Notes under the pieces: model-generated
What the model was told of the DNA's origin: nothing
What the model saw: only the letters and a program-made list of their open reading frames with translations
Databases searched by the model: none
Shown here: positions 25,730 through 34,543 of the stretch, one piece after another
Layout of the letters: each line of letters opens with the position of its first letter
Position numbering within the stretch: the first letter of the stretch is position 1
Origin: Pseudoalteromonas galatheae
GTDB taxonomy: Bacteria > Pseudomonadota > Gammaproteobacteria > Enterobacterales > Alteromonadaceae
Direction of reading: 5' to 3'
Length of the DNA: 64,000 nucleotides
NCBI RefSeq assembly: GCF_005886105.2
Contig: NZ_PNCO02000001.1
Coordinates: forward strand, 2,787,001 to 2,851,000
Position numbers and translations under genes: made by a program

Positions 25730-26785
25730 TTAGCCATCAAAAAGTCCCAGTTGAGCATGAGTGTTAGATTTTTCATTTAGCCCTAAGTGCAAACCCACGA
25801 GGCGCACAGGTTTAAACTTTTGCCGTGCCATCGCTTCAATCAATAGCTCTTCAAAAACCGGCAAGTCAATATGCTGGTATTGGCATTCTTTGGTGGTTTG
25901 GGTGAAATCGTAAAACTTCACTTTAACGCCAAGCTTATTAAAGCCGCGCTGTAAATAAGGCTGTGCTCGGCGAGTCAGTTCAGGTAACAACTTTTCTTTT
26001 ATGACTTGCTTTAAGGTATCAAGGTCGAGCGTGTCTTCTGCAAATGTGGTTTCAACGCCTATCGATTTGCGCACTCTGTCGGTTTCAACTCGGCGCTCAT
26101 CAATACCTTGACAACGCCGCCATAATACAGTGCCAAACTTGCCAAATGACTGGCGTAACTGAGTTTCAGACAGTGCCTTAATATCTCGGCCATACTCAAG
26201 TCCCATGGCAAGCAAACGTTGTTGAGTCACTTTACCTACACCTGGGATTTTTTTGAGAGGTAACGCATCGATAAAAGCGCTCACTTGGTGAGGCGGGATC
26301 ACACACTGACCATTAGGCTTGTTTTCATCGCTGGCAATTTTGGCTAAAAACTTGATTGGCGCAATTCCCGCCGAAGCTGTAAGGCCCGTTTCAGCAAAGA
26401 TATCCGCTCGTATCTGCTCGGCGATAAGCGTTGCACTGCCATTACATTGCTGACACTCAGTAACATCTAGATAAGCTTCATCTAAAGACAGTGGCTCAAT
26501 TAGCTCAGTATAGCGGGCAAAAATAGCGCGAATTTGTTGCGATATTGCCTTATAGACCTCCATTCTCCCAGGTACAATCACCAGCTGAGGGCAGAGTTTT
26601 TTCGCTTGATAATTCGACATGGCCGAGCGCACGCCATATTGCCGAGCAATATAGTTAGCTGTGGATAGCACCCCGCGATGGCTACGACCACCAATCGCCA
26701 TCGGCACCTTTGCAAGCTCGGGGTTATCGCGCATTTCTACTGATGCATAGAACGCGTCCATATCAATATGAATAAATTTACGCAC
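25730..26785 (-). CDS. dinB: DNA polymerase IV (Y family)
   Basis: This 351-residue translesion polymerase has palm motifs MDAFYASVE (8-16) and SLDEAYLDVT (about 102-111), a helix-hairpin-helix region (KIPGVGKVTQQRLLAMGL) and a little-finger domain. The C-terminal QLGLF is a beta-clamp binding motif (HAQLGLFDG). The GTG start at 26785 aligns with the usual MRKxIHxDMDxF N-terminus. A perfect LexA box lies 11 bp upstream, so it is SOS-controlled. Confidence 0.95.
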   Translation of the reverse strand: MRKFIHIDMDAFYASVEMRDNPELAKVPMAIGGRSHRGVLSTANYIARQYGVRSAMSNYQAKKLCPQLVIVPGRMEVYKAISQQIRAIFARYTELIEPLSLDEAYLDVTECQQCNGSATLIAEQIRADIFAETGLTASAGIAPIKFLAKIASDENKPNGQCVIPPHQVSAFIDALPLKKIPGVGKVTQQRLLAMGLEYGRDIKALSETQLRQSFGKFGTVLWRRCQGIDERRVETDRVRKSIGVETTFAEDTLDLDTLKQVIKEKLLPELTRRAQPYLQRGFNKLGVKVKFYDFTQTTKECQYQHIDLPVFEELLIEAMARQKFKPVRLVGLHLGLNEKSNTHAQLGLFDG

Positions 26786-26795
26786 GCTAAAAACA

Positions 26796-26811
26796 CTGTC
26801 TAAATAAACAG
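26796..26811 (-). promoter_or_regulatory. LexA (SOS) box of dinB
   Basis: CTGTCTAAATAAACAG fits the consensus CTGT-N8-ACAG exactly and lies 11 bp before the dinB start codon. Confidence 0.93.
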
Positions 26812-27003
26812 TGTTTATTATGTGCTAATTTTCCAACTGTTGCAATCTTGAACGTAGGCCTTAGTGTTCTAAGCTATACTTGTGTGGATGTCTGTTGCAA
26901 CTTGCACTGCAAAACAGAGATAATGCTAACAATATCAATACTGTTCAAAGTACTAAATCCGTTACTTTGACTTTATCTAATCATTCAGCAATCAGGAGCC
27001 TGC

Positions 27004-28056
27004 ATGGAGTACTCACGACTTGGTAGTAGCCCACTTGAAGTTTCACGCATTTGTTTAGGAAGCATGACTTGGGGCGTACAAAACAACCAGCATGATGCCG
27101 ACGAGCAAATCAATTATGCACTAAGCCGTGGTATTAACTTCATTGATACCGCTGAAATGTATGCGGTCCCTCCCTCACCTGAAACCTACGGTAAAACCGA
27201 AGCCATCATTGGCAATTGGTTAAAGCGCCATCAAGAAAAGCGCGAAAAACTTGTACTTGCCACAAAGATTGCGGGAAGCGGTTTGCCTTGGATCCGTGAA
27301 GGCGGCCCTATTACGGGACAATCAGTGATCCAAGCGGTGGACGATTCGTTAGCGCGCCTGAATACCGACTATATTGACCTTTACCAACTACATTGGCCAA
27401 ACCGTACTTCACCGCACTTTGGTAAACAATGGCCTGGCATGGTTCCTCTGACTGCACTTGACCGCGACGAAGAGCGCGCGGGCATGCTAGATATTTTGGA
27501 AGGCTTAGCAAGCTGTATTCAAGCAGGTAAAATTCGCCATTGGGGTCTTTCTGATGATACACCTTGGGGCATTCACACTTACCTTAATTTGGCGATGCAG
27601 CACAACCTACCTAAGCCGGTTTCAATTCAAAATGAGTTTAGCTTGCTACATGCCAAAGATTGGCCTTACTTGATTGAGACTTGTGTAAACGAAGATATTG
27701 CCTATTTACCTTGGTCGCCATTAGCTGGGGGAATGCTAAGCGGTAAGTATTTAGGGGGCGCAAGACCTGAAGGTAGCCGCTGGACTTTGGTACAACGGCA
27801 GGGCTTATTCAGAGATACGCAATTAGCTCAAGAAGCCGTTGCAAAATATCTAGAAATCGCCAAAGAATTTAATATGACTGCGGCGCAGCTGGCGCTAGCT
27901 TGGTGCGACCAAGTAGACGGGGTGACTTCAACCATAATCGGCGCGACAACCATGGCGCAGCTTAAAGAAAATATCCAAGCGTTTGAACAGCCGCTATGTG
28001 CAGAGTCTTTAGCCGAGATTGATACGGTATTTAAAGCGTACCCCTCTCCGTTTTAA
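27004..28056 (+). CDS. tas: NADP(H)-dependent aldo-keto reductase, Tas-like
   Basis: This 350-residue TIM-barrel oxidoreductase resembles E. coli Tas throughout. The catalytic Tyr lies in IDTAEMYAVPPSPETYGKTE, the catalytic Lys in LVLATKIAG and His in YQLHWPNR. The C-terminal NADP-binding region is STIIGATTMAQLKENI. The ATG follows CAGGAGCCTGC, a good ribosome site. The physiological substrate is unknown. It is monocistronic with its own promoter region (220 bp from dinB). Confidence 0.92.
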   Translation: MEYSRLGSSPLEVSRICLGSMTWGVQNNQHDADEQINYALSRGINFIDTAEMYAVPPSPETYGKTEAIIGNWLKRHQEKREKLVLATKIAGSGLPWIREGGPITGQSVIQAVDDSLARLNTDYIDLYQLHWPNRTSPHFGKQWPGMVPLTALDRDEERAGMLDILEGLASCIQAGKIRHWGLSDDTPWGIHTYLNLAMQHNLPKPVSIQNEFSLLHAKDWPYLIETCVNEDIAYLPWSPLAGGMLSGKYLGGARPEGSRWTLVQRQGLFRDTQLAQEAVAKYLEIAKEFNMTAAQLALAWCDQVDGVTSTIIGATTMAQLKENIQAFEQPLCAESLAEIDTVFKAYPSPF

Positions 28057-28141
28057 TATCTTCTTTCGCGATACGCCGCTTTTACGCTAGCGTATCGCAT
28101 TGTAAACCCATCCTTGTTAACTAGATCGAAGTTAAAACCCC

Positions 28142-28654
28142 ATGCAAAGCTTAAATAACACCCCAGTCATTCCGCTTCAAGGCAGCTGCTTTACCAGAAA
28201 GACCACTCGCGCCATTGTCCTTAGAGGCAACGACATCCTTATGCTTTACACCAAACGTTATGACGATTACACCTTGCCAGGTGGCGGCGTCGACGAGGGT
28301 GAAAGCTTAGAAGCAGCATTGGAGCGCGAGCTAAAAGAAGAAACGGGTGCAGTATCCATCACAGGGTTGACGCCGTTTGGCCGCTATGAAGAGTACCGCC
28401 CTTGGTATAAACCCGATCATGACAATGTGCATATTATTTCTTATTGCTACGTTTGTGAGATTTGTGGCGAATTTGATGCGCCAGCGATGGAGGATTATGA
28501 ACACGCCAATGGTATGAAACCGGTGTGGATCAATATAAACCAAGCCATCGCGCATAACGAAGCAAAACTCAATGATGCGAATAACAAAGGGATGTCCGTT
28601 TTACGTGAACTCACCTTGCTAAAACATATTTCCGCGCAATTAGTCACAGATTAA
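28142..28654 (+). CDS. Nudix hydrolase
   Basis: This 170-residue protein has a complete Nudix box G48-x5-E54-x7-R62-E-L-K-E-E-T-G-A (GESLEAALERELKEETGA part). Nudix proteins hydrolyse nucleoside diphosphates linked to another moiety, and the substrate is not evident. The first 20 residues precede the beta-strand of the fold, and start choice is otherwise open. It lies 85 bp downstream of tas on the same strand and could be co-transcribed. Confidence 0.88.
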   Translation: MQSLNNTPVIPLQGSCFTRKTTRAIVLRGNDILMLYTKRYDDYTLPGGGVDEGESLEAALERELKEETGAVSITGLTPFGRYEEYRPWYKPDHDNVHIISYCYVCEICGEFDAPAMEDYEHANGMKPVWININQAIAHNEAKLNDANNKGMSVLRELTLLKHISAQLVTD

Positions 28655-28727
28655 TTTGCCTATTGAGGGAACAATTAAGTCTTTATTAAGCTCTAACTCC
28701 GCATGACTCAAGGATTTAATAAGAATA

Positions 28728-29417
28728 ATGCGGCTGCTCCAACACAACCTGATTAGTTTCACCATTATCGCCTCTATTGTGCTGCATCTACTGCTCGGCT
28801 GGTATCTGCAGCAAAGTATTTATATCCCCTCAAAGCCTATAGAAATTAAGGCAATGAAAACCTATTTGGTTATTGAGCCTGCCAAGCCCAAGATGGAGCG
28901 TATTGGGACACCGACGATAACTGAAGATAAGCCAGTAGAGAAGTTAAAACCGACGTTGCCGGACGATACGGTTGAAATACTAAAAACTGCGCAAACGGAA
29001 CCAAAAAAACCTGCGATTGAAAGTAAAACAAAGCACATAACCAAAGCAGCGATCGTCACGCAACCTAAAAAGCTAGATCATCGCAAAGCAATCTCTCAAT
29101 TTCGTCAGCAACTTTTAGAACGCGCTCCGAGTGACGCTGTACTCAGCCAAAACCAAGAAAAGCCACAGCGGCTCACCGTGCCTAAAACACATCAAACCAC
29201 CGCTGCGAGCATGCAAAGGGAGCAACTCGAGTCTACGTCTCAATATACAGTCTACCGTGAAAATGGCCTATGTTACGCTGAAGTTAGGCCCGATCCGAGC
29301 ATTCCTACACCGGAAGGATTAAATAAGAATTGGCGTACTGCGCCTCGCCCTTGCGATGGCGGAGCCATTAAAAAAGCCTATGATGCCGCGATGAGTAAAT
29401 GGCTAAACAAACGCTAA
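28728..29417 (+). CDS. Uncharacterised membrane-anchored protein with TonB-like N-terminus
   Basis: I do not recognise a family. The 229 residues begin with a single transmembrane helix (about 10-28, FTIIASIVLHLLLGWYL) whose SxxxH arrangement (SIVLH) resembles the TonB anchor. A long Pro/Lys/Glu-rich periplasmic stalk follows (about 45-125), then a compact C-terminal part with two Cys (GLCYAEV, APRPCDGG). It lacks the TonB C-terminal domain (no YP motif), so it is not a functional TonB. The NYN-domain gene starts 40 bp after it. It may connect inner membrane and periplasm. Confidence 0.6.
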   Translation: MRLLQHNLISFTIIASIVLHLLLGWYLQQSIYIPSKPIEIKAMKTYLVIEPAKPKMERIGTPTITEDKPVEKLKPTLPDDTVEILKTAQTEPKKPAIESKTKHITKAAIVTQPKKLDHRKAISQFRQQLLERAPSDAVLSQNQEKPQRLTVPKTHQTTAASMQREQLESTSQYTVYRENGLCYAEVRPDPSIPTPEGLNKNWRTAPRPCDGGAIKKAYDAAMSKWLNKR

Positions 29418-29457
29418 TCTTGCTATCATAAAGCAAATTTATTGCTATGAGCCCGTT

Positions 29458-29940
29458 ATGGAAAAAGTCACCATTTTAGTCGACGCCCAGAATGTTTATT
29501 ACACTACCAAGCAAGCCTACCAAACAGGCTTTGACTACAATGCGTTTTGGCGCAAAGCAACGGCTAATCGCGAGGTATATCAAGCCATTGCCTATTCCAG
29601 CGAACGAGGTGACGATAAACAAAGACAGTTTCAAAATATCCTGCGAGCAATTGGCTTTGAGGTGAAGTTAAAGCCTTATATTCAACGTGCCGATGGCTCG
29701 GCGAAATGTGATTGGGATGTTGGCATTACCATTGATGCCATGGAGTGTGCGTCTGGATCCGATGTAATTATTCTAGTAACTGGCGATGGTGATTTTGATT
29801 TACTCGCAAGTAAACTCAGAGATAAATACCATACCCGAGTTGAAGTTTACGGCGTGCCGCAGCTTACCGCTGCTTCTTTGATCCGTGCTGCCAGTGAGTT
29901 TATACCAATCGAAAACGAGTTATTAATTGGCAAGAAATAA
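29458..29940 (+). CDS. NYN domain (LabA/DUF88) PIN-like protein
   Basis: This 160-residue protein has a single NYN domain. Conserved acidic residues of the PIN-like active site are visible: VDAQNVYY (D9), KCDWDVGITIDAM and VTGDGDFDLLASKLR. NYN domains are predicted or shown metal-dependent ribonucleases, and the target RNA is unknown. It is probably in an operon with the preceding stalk protein. A terminator-like hairpin follows at 29942-29977. Confidence 0.87.
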   Translation: MEKVTILVDAQNVYYTTKQAYQTGFDYNAFWRKATANREVYQAIAYSSERGDDKQRQFQNILRAIGFEVKLKPYIQRADGSAKCDWDVGITIDAMECASGSDVIILVTGDGDFDLLASKLRDKYHTRVEVYGVPQLTAASLIRAASEFIPIENELLIGKK

Positions 29941-29941
29941 G

Positions 29942-29977
29942 CAAGCAAAACCCCTTTGATAGAAGGAGCTTTGCTTG
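29942..29977 (+). terminator. Hairpin after the NYN gene
   Basis: An outer stem CAAGCAAA/TTTGCTTG and inner CCCTT/AAGG pairing form an imperfect hairpin just past the stop codon, followed by TTTG. It is a likely intrinsic terminator. Confidence 0.65.
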
Positions 29978-30026
29978 TTTGACGAATTTGTCATTTTTGC
30001 TAGCTTAGCCGCGCAATAAACGCGTT

Positions 30027-30737
30027 TTAATCCGATAAGTAATATTCCACGCTCGTCACGACACGCACAATTTTTATCTGTGGCGTATTACTGTCTCTAT
30101 CGCGAATACTAAATTGTCCTTGTCTTGCCGATTTTATTTTGCCAAGCACAGAGTCAGAATCTTTAGCAAATTTTACCGCCACTTCTCGAGCTTTTTGTGT
30201 GGCTTCTTGCACCATTTCAGGCTTAATATCATTAAGACCAGTAAACAAATATTCAACTCGGTTTTGATAATCATCTTTAGTGATGGCAATACCTTGTTTG
30301 GCCAGTTCACTTAACTGCCCAAGTGCTTGCGATACTTTATCTGGATTATTAGAGTACACAGTCACACCGGCTTTCGCTACGTAGCGAAACCCTTGATTAT
30401 TTTGACCGTACTCTTGGGCGTACTTATCAGTAATAGAAGGCGCTGATATGGACAGCTCTGATGCATCAAAGCCTTGCAAGGTCAAAAACGCACGAATAGC
30501 CGCATTTTTCTTTTCCGTGCGCTCTACCAAGGCCTCCAGATCGTTATCTGCATCACGATAAAATACGGGCCAAATCACCGTGTCTGCTGTTACTTCCTTT
30601 TCCGATAACCCTTTTACACTTACCGTCCGTTCCATTCCCTTCACTTCTAGAATGGTCGATTTTACCATCCAGCCACTTACTACCACCGCCAGTGATAGTA
30701 AAGCCGCAGGAGCCAAATATTTAGTCATAGTAGACAT
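30027..30737 (-). CDS. SIMPL domain (DUF541) protein
   Basis: This 236-residue envelope protein has an N-terminal hydrophobic anchor (about 7-27, not clearly cleaved), then a SIMPL domain with RTVSVKGLSEKEVTADTVIWPV and a C-terminal TSVEYYLSD. Family members include oxidative-stress and periplasmic or surface proteins, and molecular function is undefined. It is divergent from patZ. Confidence 0.85.
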   Translation of the reverse strand: MSTMTKYLAPAALLSLAVVVSGWMVKSTILEVKGMERTVSVKGLSEKEVTADTVIWPVFYRDADNDLEALVERTEKKNAAIRAFLTLQGFDASELSISAPSITDKYAQEYGQNNQGFRYVAKAGVTVYSNNPDKVSQALGQLSELAKQGIAITKDDYQNRVEYLFTGLNDIKPEMVQEATQKAREVAVKFAKDSDSVLGKIKSARQGQFSIRDRDSNTPQIKIVRVVTSVEYYLSD

Positions 30738-30882
30738 ATCTCTGTCCTCAACGTTACGCCTCAGTCATGGTTTTCAAACAATTATAATGGGGATAGATCA
30801 AAGTCTACCTTAATTGCACTCGAAAACTGCGAGCAAAATGGTAGAGTGTTTCGTATGAGCTGTGGCTGAACTAGGAAACAGT

Positions 30883-33552
30883 ATGAGCGTAAAGCGTATT
30901 AGCCAATTTTTTAACCCCCAATCTATCGCGGTGATTGGCGCCTCTAACAATCCTGATCGCGCCGGCTTTATCGTAATGCGTAACTTGCTACAAGGCGGAT
31001 TTAAAGGGCCCATTATGCCCGTCAGTCCAAAGCACACCGCCGTGCATGGGGTGCTTGCCTACAGTGCCATCGAACAGTTACCCAAAGTCCCTGATCTCGC
31101 CGTTATTTGTACCAATAAACAAACCTTAGTGCAAATCATCAATGAACTTGGTGATATTGGCTGTCAACATGCAATCATCATCGCAGCAGGTCTTGATAAT
31201 CAGCACAAACAACAATTAAAAGAAGCTGCCAAAATAGCGAAGGTCACTTTACTTGGTCCTAACTGTCTCGGTTTACTCATTCCTCACTTGGGTATTAATG
31301 CCAGTTTTTCTCATACGGTTGCAGCGCCCGGTAAGCTTGCATTTATTTCACAATCGGCGGCGGTATGTTCAACCATACTGGACTGGGCACAACATAAAAA
31401 AATTGGCTTTTCTTACTTTGTTTCTGTCGGGGACTGCCTTGATATTGATTTCGACGAACTACTTGATTTCCTTGGACGAGATCCAAAAACCCAAGCTATT
31501 TTGCTTTACATTGATAATATCGATGATGTAAGGCGCTTTATTTCCGCAGCTAGAGCCGCGGCATTTAGCAAGCCCGTCATCGCCATAAAAACAGGAAAAA
31601 CCAAAGCTGGTGCAATCGCTGCGCTGAATCACACCGGCGGCAATACCTCCGATGACGCGGTTTATGATGCCATGTTCCAACGAGCAGGCATGCTAAGAGT
31701 AAACGATCTTAGGGAGCTCTTTGCTGCCACTCAAACCCTTGCTTTACATCCCAAACTGCTGCAAGTAGAACAGCTGACCATTTTAACCAATGGCGGCGGC
31801 CCTGGTATCATGGCAGTGGACACCTTACTACAGAACTCAGGCAAACTGGCAGTACTAAGCGAGCAAACCAAACAAGCGCTCAGCGCCTTGATCCCACAAA
31901 CGGATCATGCTTGTAACCCTGTAGATATTTTTGGTGATTCCTCACCACAGCGTTACCAACAAGCACTAGAGATTTTATTAAAAGCTGACGAAGTCAAAAA
32001 TTTACTGATAATTCATACTCCATCAGCGCTTGCGCCAAGTACCGCTTATGCTGAGATCATTGCGCAGACGCTAGCCAAAATTCCAAAAATGGCACGTCCT
32101 TATGTGATGACAAACTTCATGGGTGAAGAAGCGGCATACGCTGCAAGACTTGTATGTGCAAACGCTCAGATCCCAACTTATCGTACCCCAGAAGGTGCTG
32201 TTGGCGCCTTTATGCACTTGGTAAGCTACCGCCGAAACCAAAAGCACCTTACGCAAACGCCAGAATCCTACAGTGACGAAGGGCAGCTACAACACCTGCA
32301 AAGCAAACGTTTAATCAATGACTTTTTAAACTCAGGCGCCAATAAACTCGCGACCCATTTGGCCTCCCAAGTGCTGGCTAATTACGATATAGAATGTATA
32401 GAGACGCAAATAGCACTCACCCCCTCAGAAGCAAAAGAGCAAGCTCAACAATTAGGTTTTCCCGTTGCACTTAAACTGATAAGTCATGATATTCCCTCTA
32501 AATCGGAAGTGGGTGGGGTTGTACTTAACCTCAACGACGCCGAAGAAGTAGAACAAACCGCATTTTCGATGTTACTACGGATCCGTGAGGCAGCCCCCGA
32601 AGCTGAAATAGAAGGCTTCTCTTTGCAACGCATGGCAAAACGCGCTGGTGGACAAGAATTACGGATAGCGGTAAAAACAGAACCCGGTGTTGGCCCTGTT
32701 ATTTTACTGGGGGAAGCGGGCACTGGGCTTAATTTCTCGCAAGCAGCGGTGGCATTACCACCTTTGAATATGAACCTTGCAAAGTACCTGATTGCAGCCG
32801 CCCATGATAAAGGCTTTATCAAAGAGCGAGCGCTGCCTGAAAAGGTCGATAAATACCGCCTGTGCGCCCTACTCACTCGTGTCTCTCAAATGGTAGTCGA
32901 CCAACCTGATATCAGTGATATGGAACTCAACCCTATTTTAGCCTGCTCGGGTCAGTTTCAAGTGCTCGACGCCAGCATTACGCTAAGGCGATACGAGCCG
33001 GTATCTGGACGTAAACGCTTAGCCATCCGACCTTACCCTCGGGAGTTGGTAAAATCCGTGACATTAAAGAATGGTCGCCCTGCAACCTTAAGACCTATTC
33101 GTCCTGAGGATGAAAGAGCACACCAAGAGTTTGACCAGTCTTTAAGTAAAGAAGATAGATACCGCCGTTTTTTTGGCGAGCTGCCACAATTTAATCATGA
33201 ACAGCTCGCCAAAATGACGCAAATTGATTACGACAGAGAAATGGCGTTTATTGTCACGGTCCCTAACAAGTCCAGCTATCAAACGCTTGGAGTATCACGC
33301 GTGTTGATGGACCCCGATAACCAAGTAGCTGAATTCGCAGTGGTTGTGCGCTCAGATTGTCAAGGACTTGGGCTTGGAGGAATACTCATGGAAGCTGCTA
33401 TAAAACACTGTCGTAAACAAGGCGTGCAAAGTATAGAAGGGATCACCCTCCCAGAAAACAGCGGTATGATAGGACTTGCCAAAAAGCTTGGGTTTACCGT
33501 ATCTCGAGATTTTGAGGAAGGCACCATTCAGATGGTGTTAAACTTAAACTAA
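30883..33552 (+). CDS. patZ: Acyl-CoA synthetase-like/GNAT protein lysine acetyltransferase
   Basis: This is an 889-residue PatZ/Pat-type enzyme that acetylates lysines, typically of acetyl-CoA synthetase. An ADP-forming acyl-CoA synthetase module comes first (CoA-binding FFNPQSIAVIGASNNP; ligase core), then an ATP-grasp domain (about 500-710, PVALKLISHDIPSKSEVGGV), then a GNAT domain (about 735-889) with RSDCQGLGLGGILMEAAI for acetyl-CoA. The ATG at 30883 is chosen over the upstream GTG because AGGAAACAG precedes it and MSVKRISQFFNP fits the family. The synthetase part is usually catalytically inactive and regulatory. Confidence 0.92.
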   Translation: MSVKRISQFFNPQSIAVIGASNNPDRAGFIVMRNLLQGGFKGPIMPVSPKHTAVHGVLAYSAIEQLPKVPDLAVICTNKQTLVQIINELGDIGCQHAIIIAAGLDNQHKQQLKEAAKIAKVTLLGPNCLGLLIPHLGINASFSHTVAAPGKLAFISQSAAVCSTILDWAQHKKIGFSYFVSVGDCLDIDFDELLDFLGRDPKTQAILLYIDNIDDVRRFISAARAAAFSKPVIAIKTGKTKAGAIAALNHTGGNTSDDAVYDAMFQRAGMLRVNDLRELFAATQTLALHPKLLQVEQLTILTNGGGPGIMAVDTLLQNSGKLAVLSEQTKQALSALIPQTDHACNPVDIFGDSSPQRYQQALEILLKADEVKNLLIIHTPSALAPSTAYAEIIAQTLAKIPKMARPYVMTNFMGEEAAYAARLVCANAQIPTYRTPEGAVGAFMHLVSYRRNQKHLTQTPESYSDEGQLQHLQSKRLINDFLNSGANKLATHLASQVLANYDIECIETQIALTPSEAKEQAQQLGFPVALKLISHDIPSKSEVGGVVLNLNDAEEVEQTAFSMLLRIREAAPEAEIEGFSLQRMAKRAGGQELRIAVKTEPGVGPVILLGEAGTGLNFSQAAVALPPLNMNLAKYLIAAAHDKGFIKERALPEKVDKYRLCALLTRVSQMVVDQPDISDMELNPILACSGQFQVLDASITLRRYEPVSGRKRLAIRPYPRELVKSVTLKNGRPATLRPIRPEDERAHQEFDQSLSKEDRYRRFFGELPQFNHEQLAKMTQIDYDREMAFIVTVPNKSSYQTLGVSRVLMDPDNQVAEFAVVVRSDCQGLGLGGILMEAAIKHCRKQGVQSIEGITLPENSGMIGLAKKLGFTVSRDFEEGTIQMVLNLN

Positions 33553-33586
33553 ATACAAAAAAAAGATAAGGGATGTTGGCAACTTG

Positions 33587-34534
33587 ATGCAACTTCACAT
33601 CAGAGAAAAAACGGCTGCGGTACTTGAAGCCACAGGACAATATCGTAAGCTTGGTCGCGCAGTCGACATCTTCCTTATTACCCTGATTTTAACCAATGTC
33701 GTTGCTATCGTGTTGGAATCTGAGCGCGATTTAGCAAAGGTATACCATCATTACTTTCTCACCCTGGAGCTAGTCAGTGTGGCTATCTTTGCCGTCGAAT
33801 ACTTACTGAGATTTTGGTGCTGTGTCGATAAGCTTGATTATCGCCATTTGGATATACCCAATTGGAAAAAACGCCTAAAGTATCTGATATCGCCGCTGGC
33901 AATCATTGATCTCATTGCTATTTTGCCTACCATATTGATGGCCTTTATCACTTTTGATCTGCGCTTTTTGCGTGTTATCCGATTACTTAGGATCTTTAAG
34001 CTAACACGCTACTCTCGGGCCATGCAATTGCTGCTCGCAGCATTTAAAGAAGAGTCGAGCTCACTGCTTGCCGCCTTTTTTATCATGAGTGTGGTGCTAA
34101 TCATGGCCTCTTGCGGGATTTATCTTATTGAACACGATGTACAACCGGATAAATTTGGTTCTATTCCTAAAGCTATGTGGTGGGCGATGGCCACTCTAAC
34201 TACCGTGGGTTACGGCGATGTAGTGCCAATCACCCCACTCGGGCAATTCTTTGGTGGTCTTATCACTTTACTCAGTATGGGCATGGTCGCAATCCCTACA
34301 GGTCTTTTGGCCTCAAGCTTTGCCGACCAAATGCGCAAACGTCGAGATGCATTCAACGAGGCTGTGCTGCATGCATTAGTCGATGGCGATGTCGATAAAA
34401 GCGAAAGAGCCCATCTAGAAGCGCTACGAATTGAACTTGGTTTAAGTCAATTAGAAGCAAATCAAGCGATTAAACTAATGAGTAGTCAACGTGTCCATCA
34501 TATGTACTGTCGTCACTGTGGCAAAAAGCTGTAA
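33587..34534 (+). CDS. Voltage-gated-type potassium channel
   Basis: This 315-residue ion transporter has six helices. S4 carries regularly spaced arginines (DLRFLRVIRLLRIFKLTRYSRA). The selectivity filter is T206-VGYGD-211 (TTVGYGDVVPITPLGQ), followed by S6. A C-terminal cytosolic part of about 65 residues ends in a CxxC-type motif (HHMYCRHCGKKL), which may bind metal. The ATG at 33587 is used, and a TTG lies one codon upstream. It is convergent with the GGDEF/EAL gene, 9 bp away. Confidence 0.9.
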   Translation: MQLHIREKTAAVLEATGQYRKLGRAVDIFLITLILTNVVAIVLESERDLAKVYHHYFLTLELVSVAIFAVEYLLRFWCCVDKLDYRHLDIPNWKKRLKYLISPLAIIDLIAILPTILMAFITFDLRFLRVIRLLRIFKLTRYSRAMQLLLAAFKEESSSLLAAFFIMSVVLIMASCGIYLIEHDVQPDKFGSIPKAMWWAMATLTTVGYGDVVPITPLGQFFGGLITLLSMGMVAIPTGLLASSFADQMRKRRDAFNEAVLHALVDGDVDKSERAHLEALRIELGLSQLEANQAIKLMSSQRVHHMYCRHCGKKL

Positions 34535-34543
34535 CCAAAGAGG

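Noticed and set aside
28728..29417. Second TonB protein
   Set aside because: The N-terminal anchor and stalk resemble TonB but the C-terminal TonB domain and its YP motif are absent.
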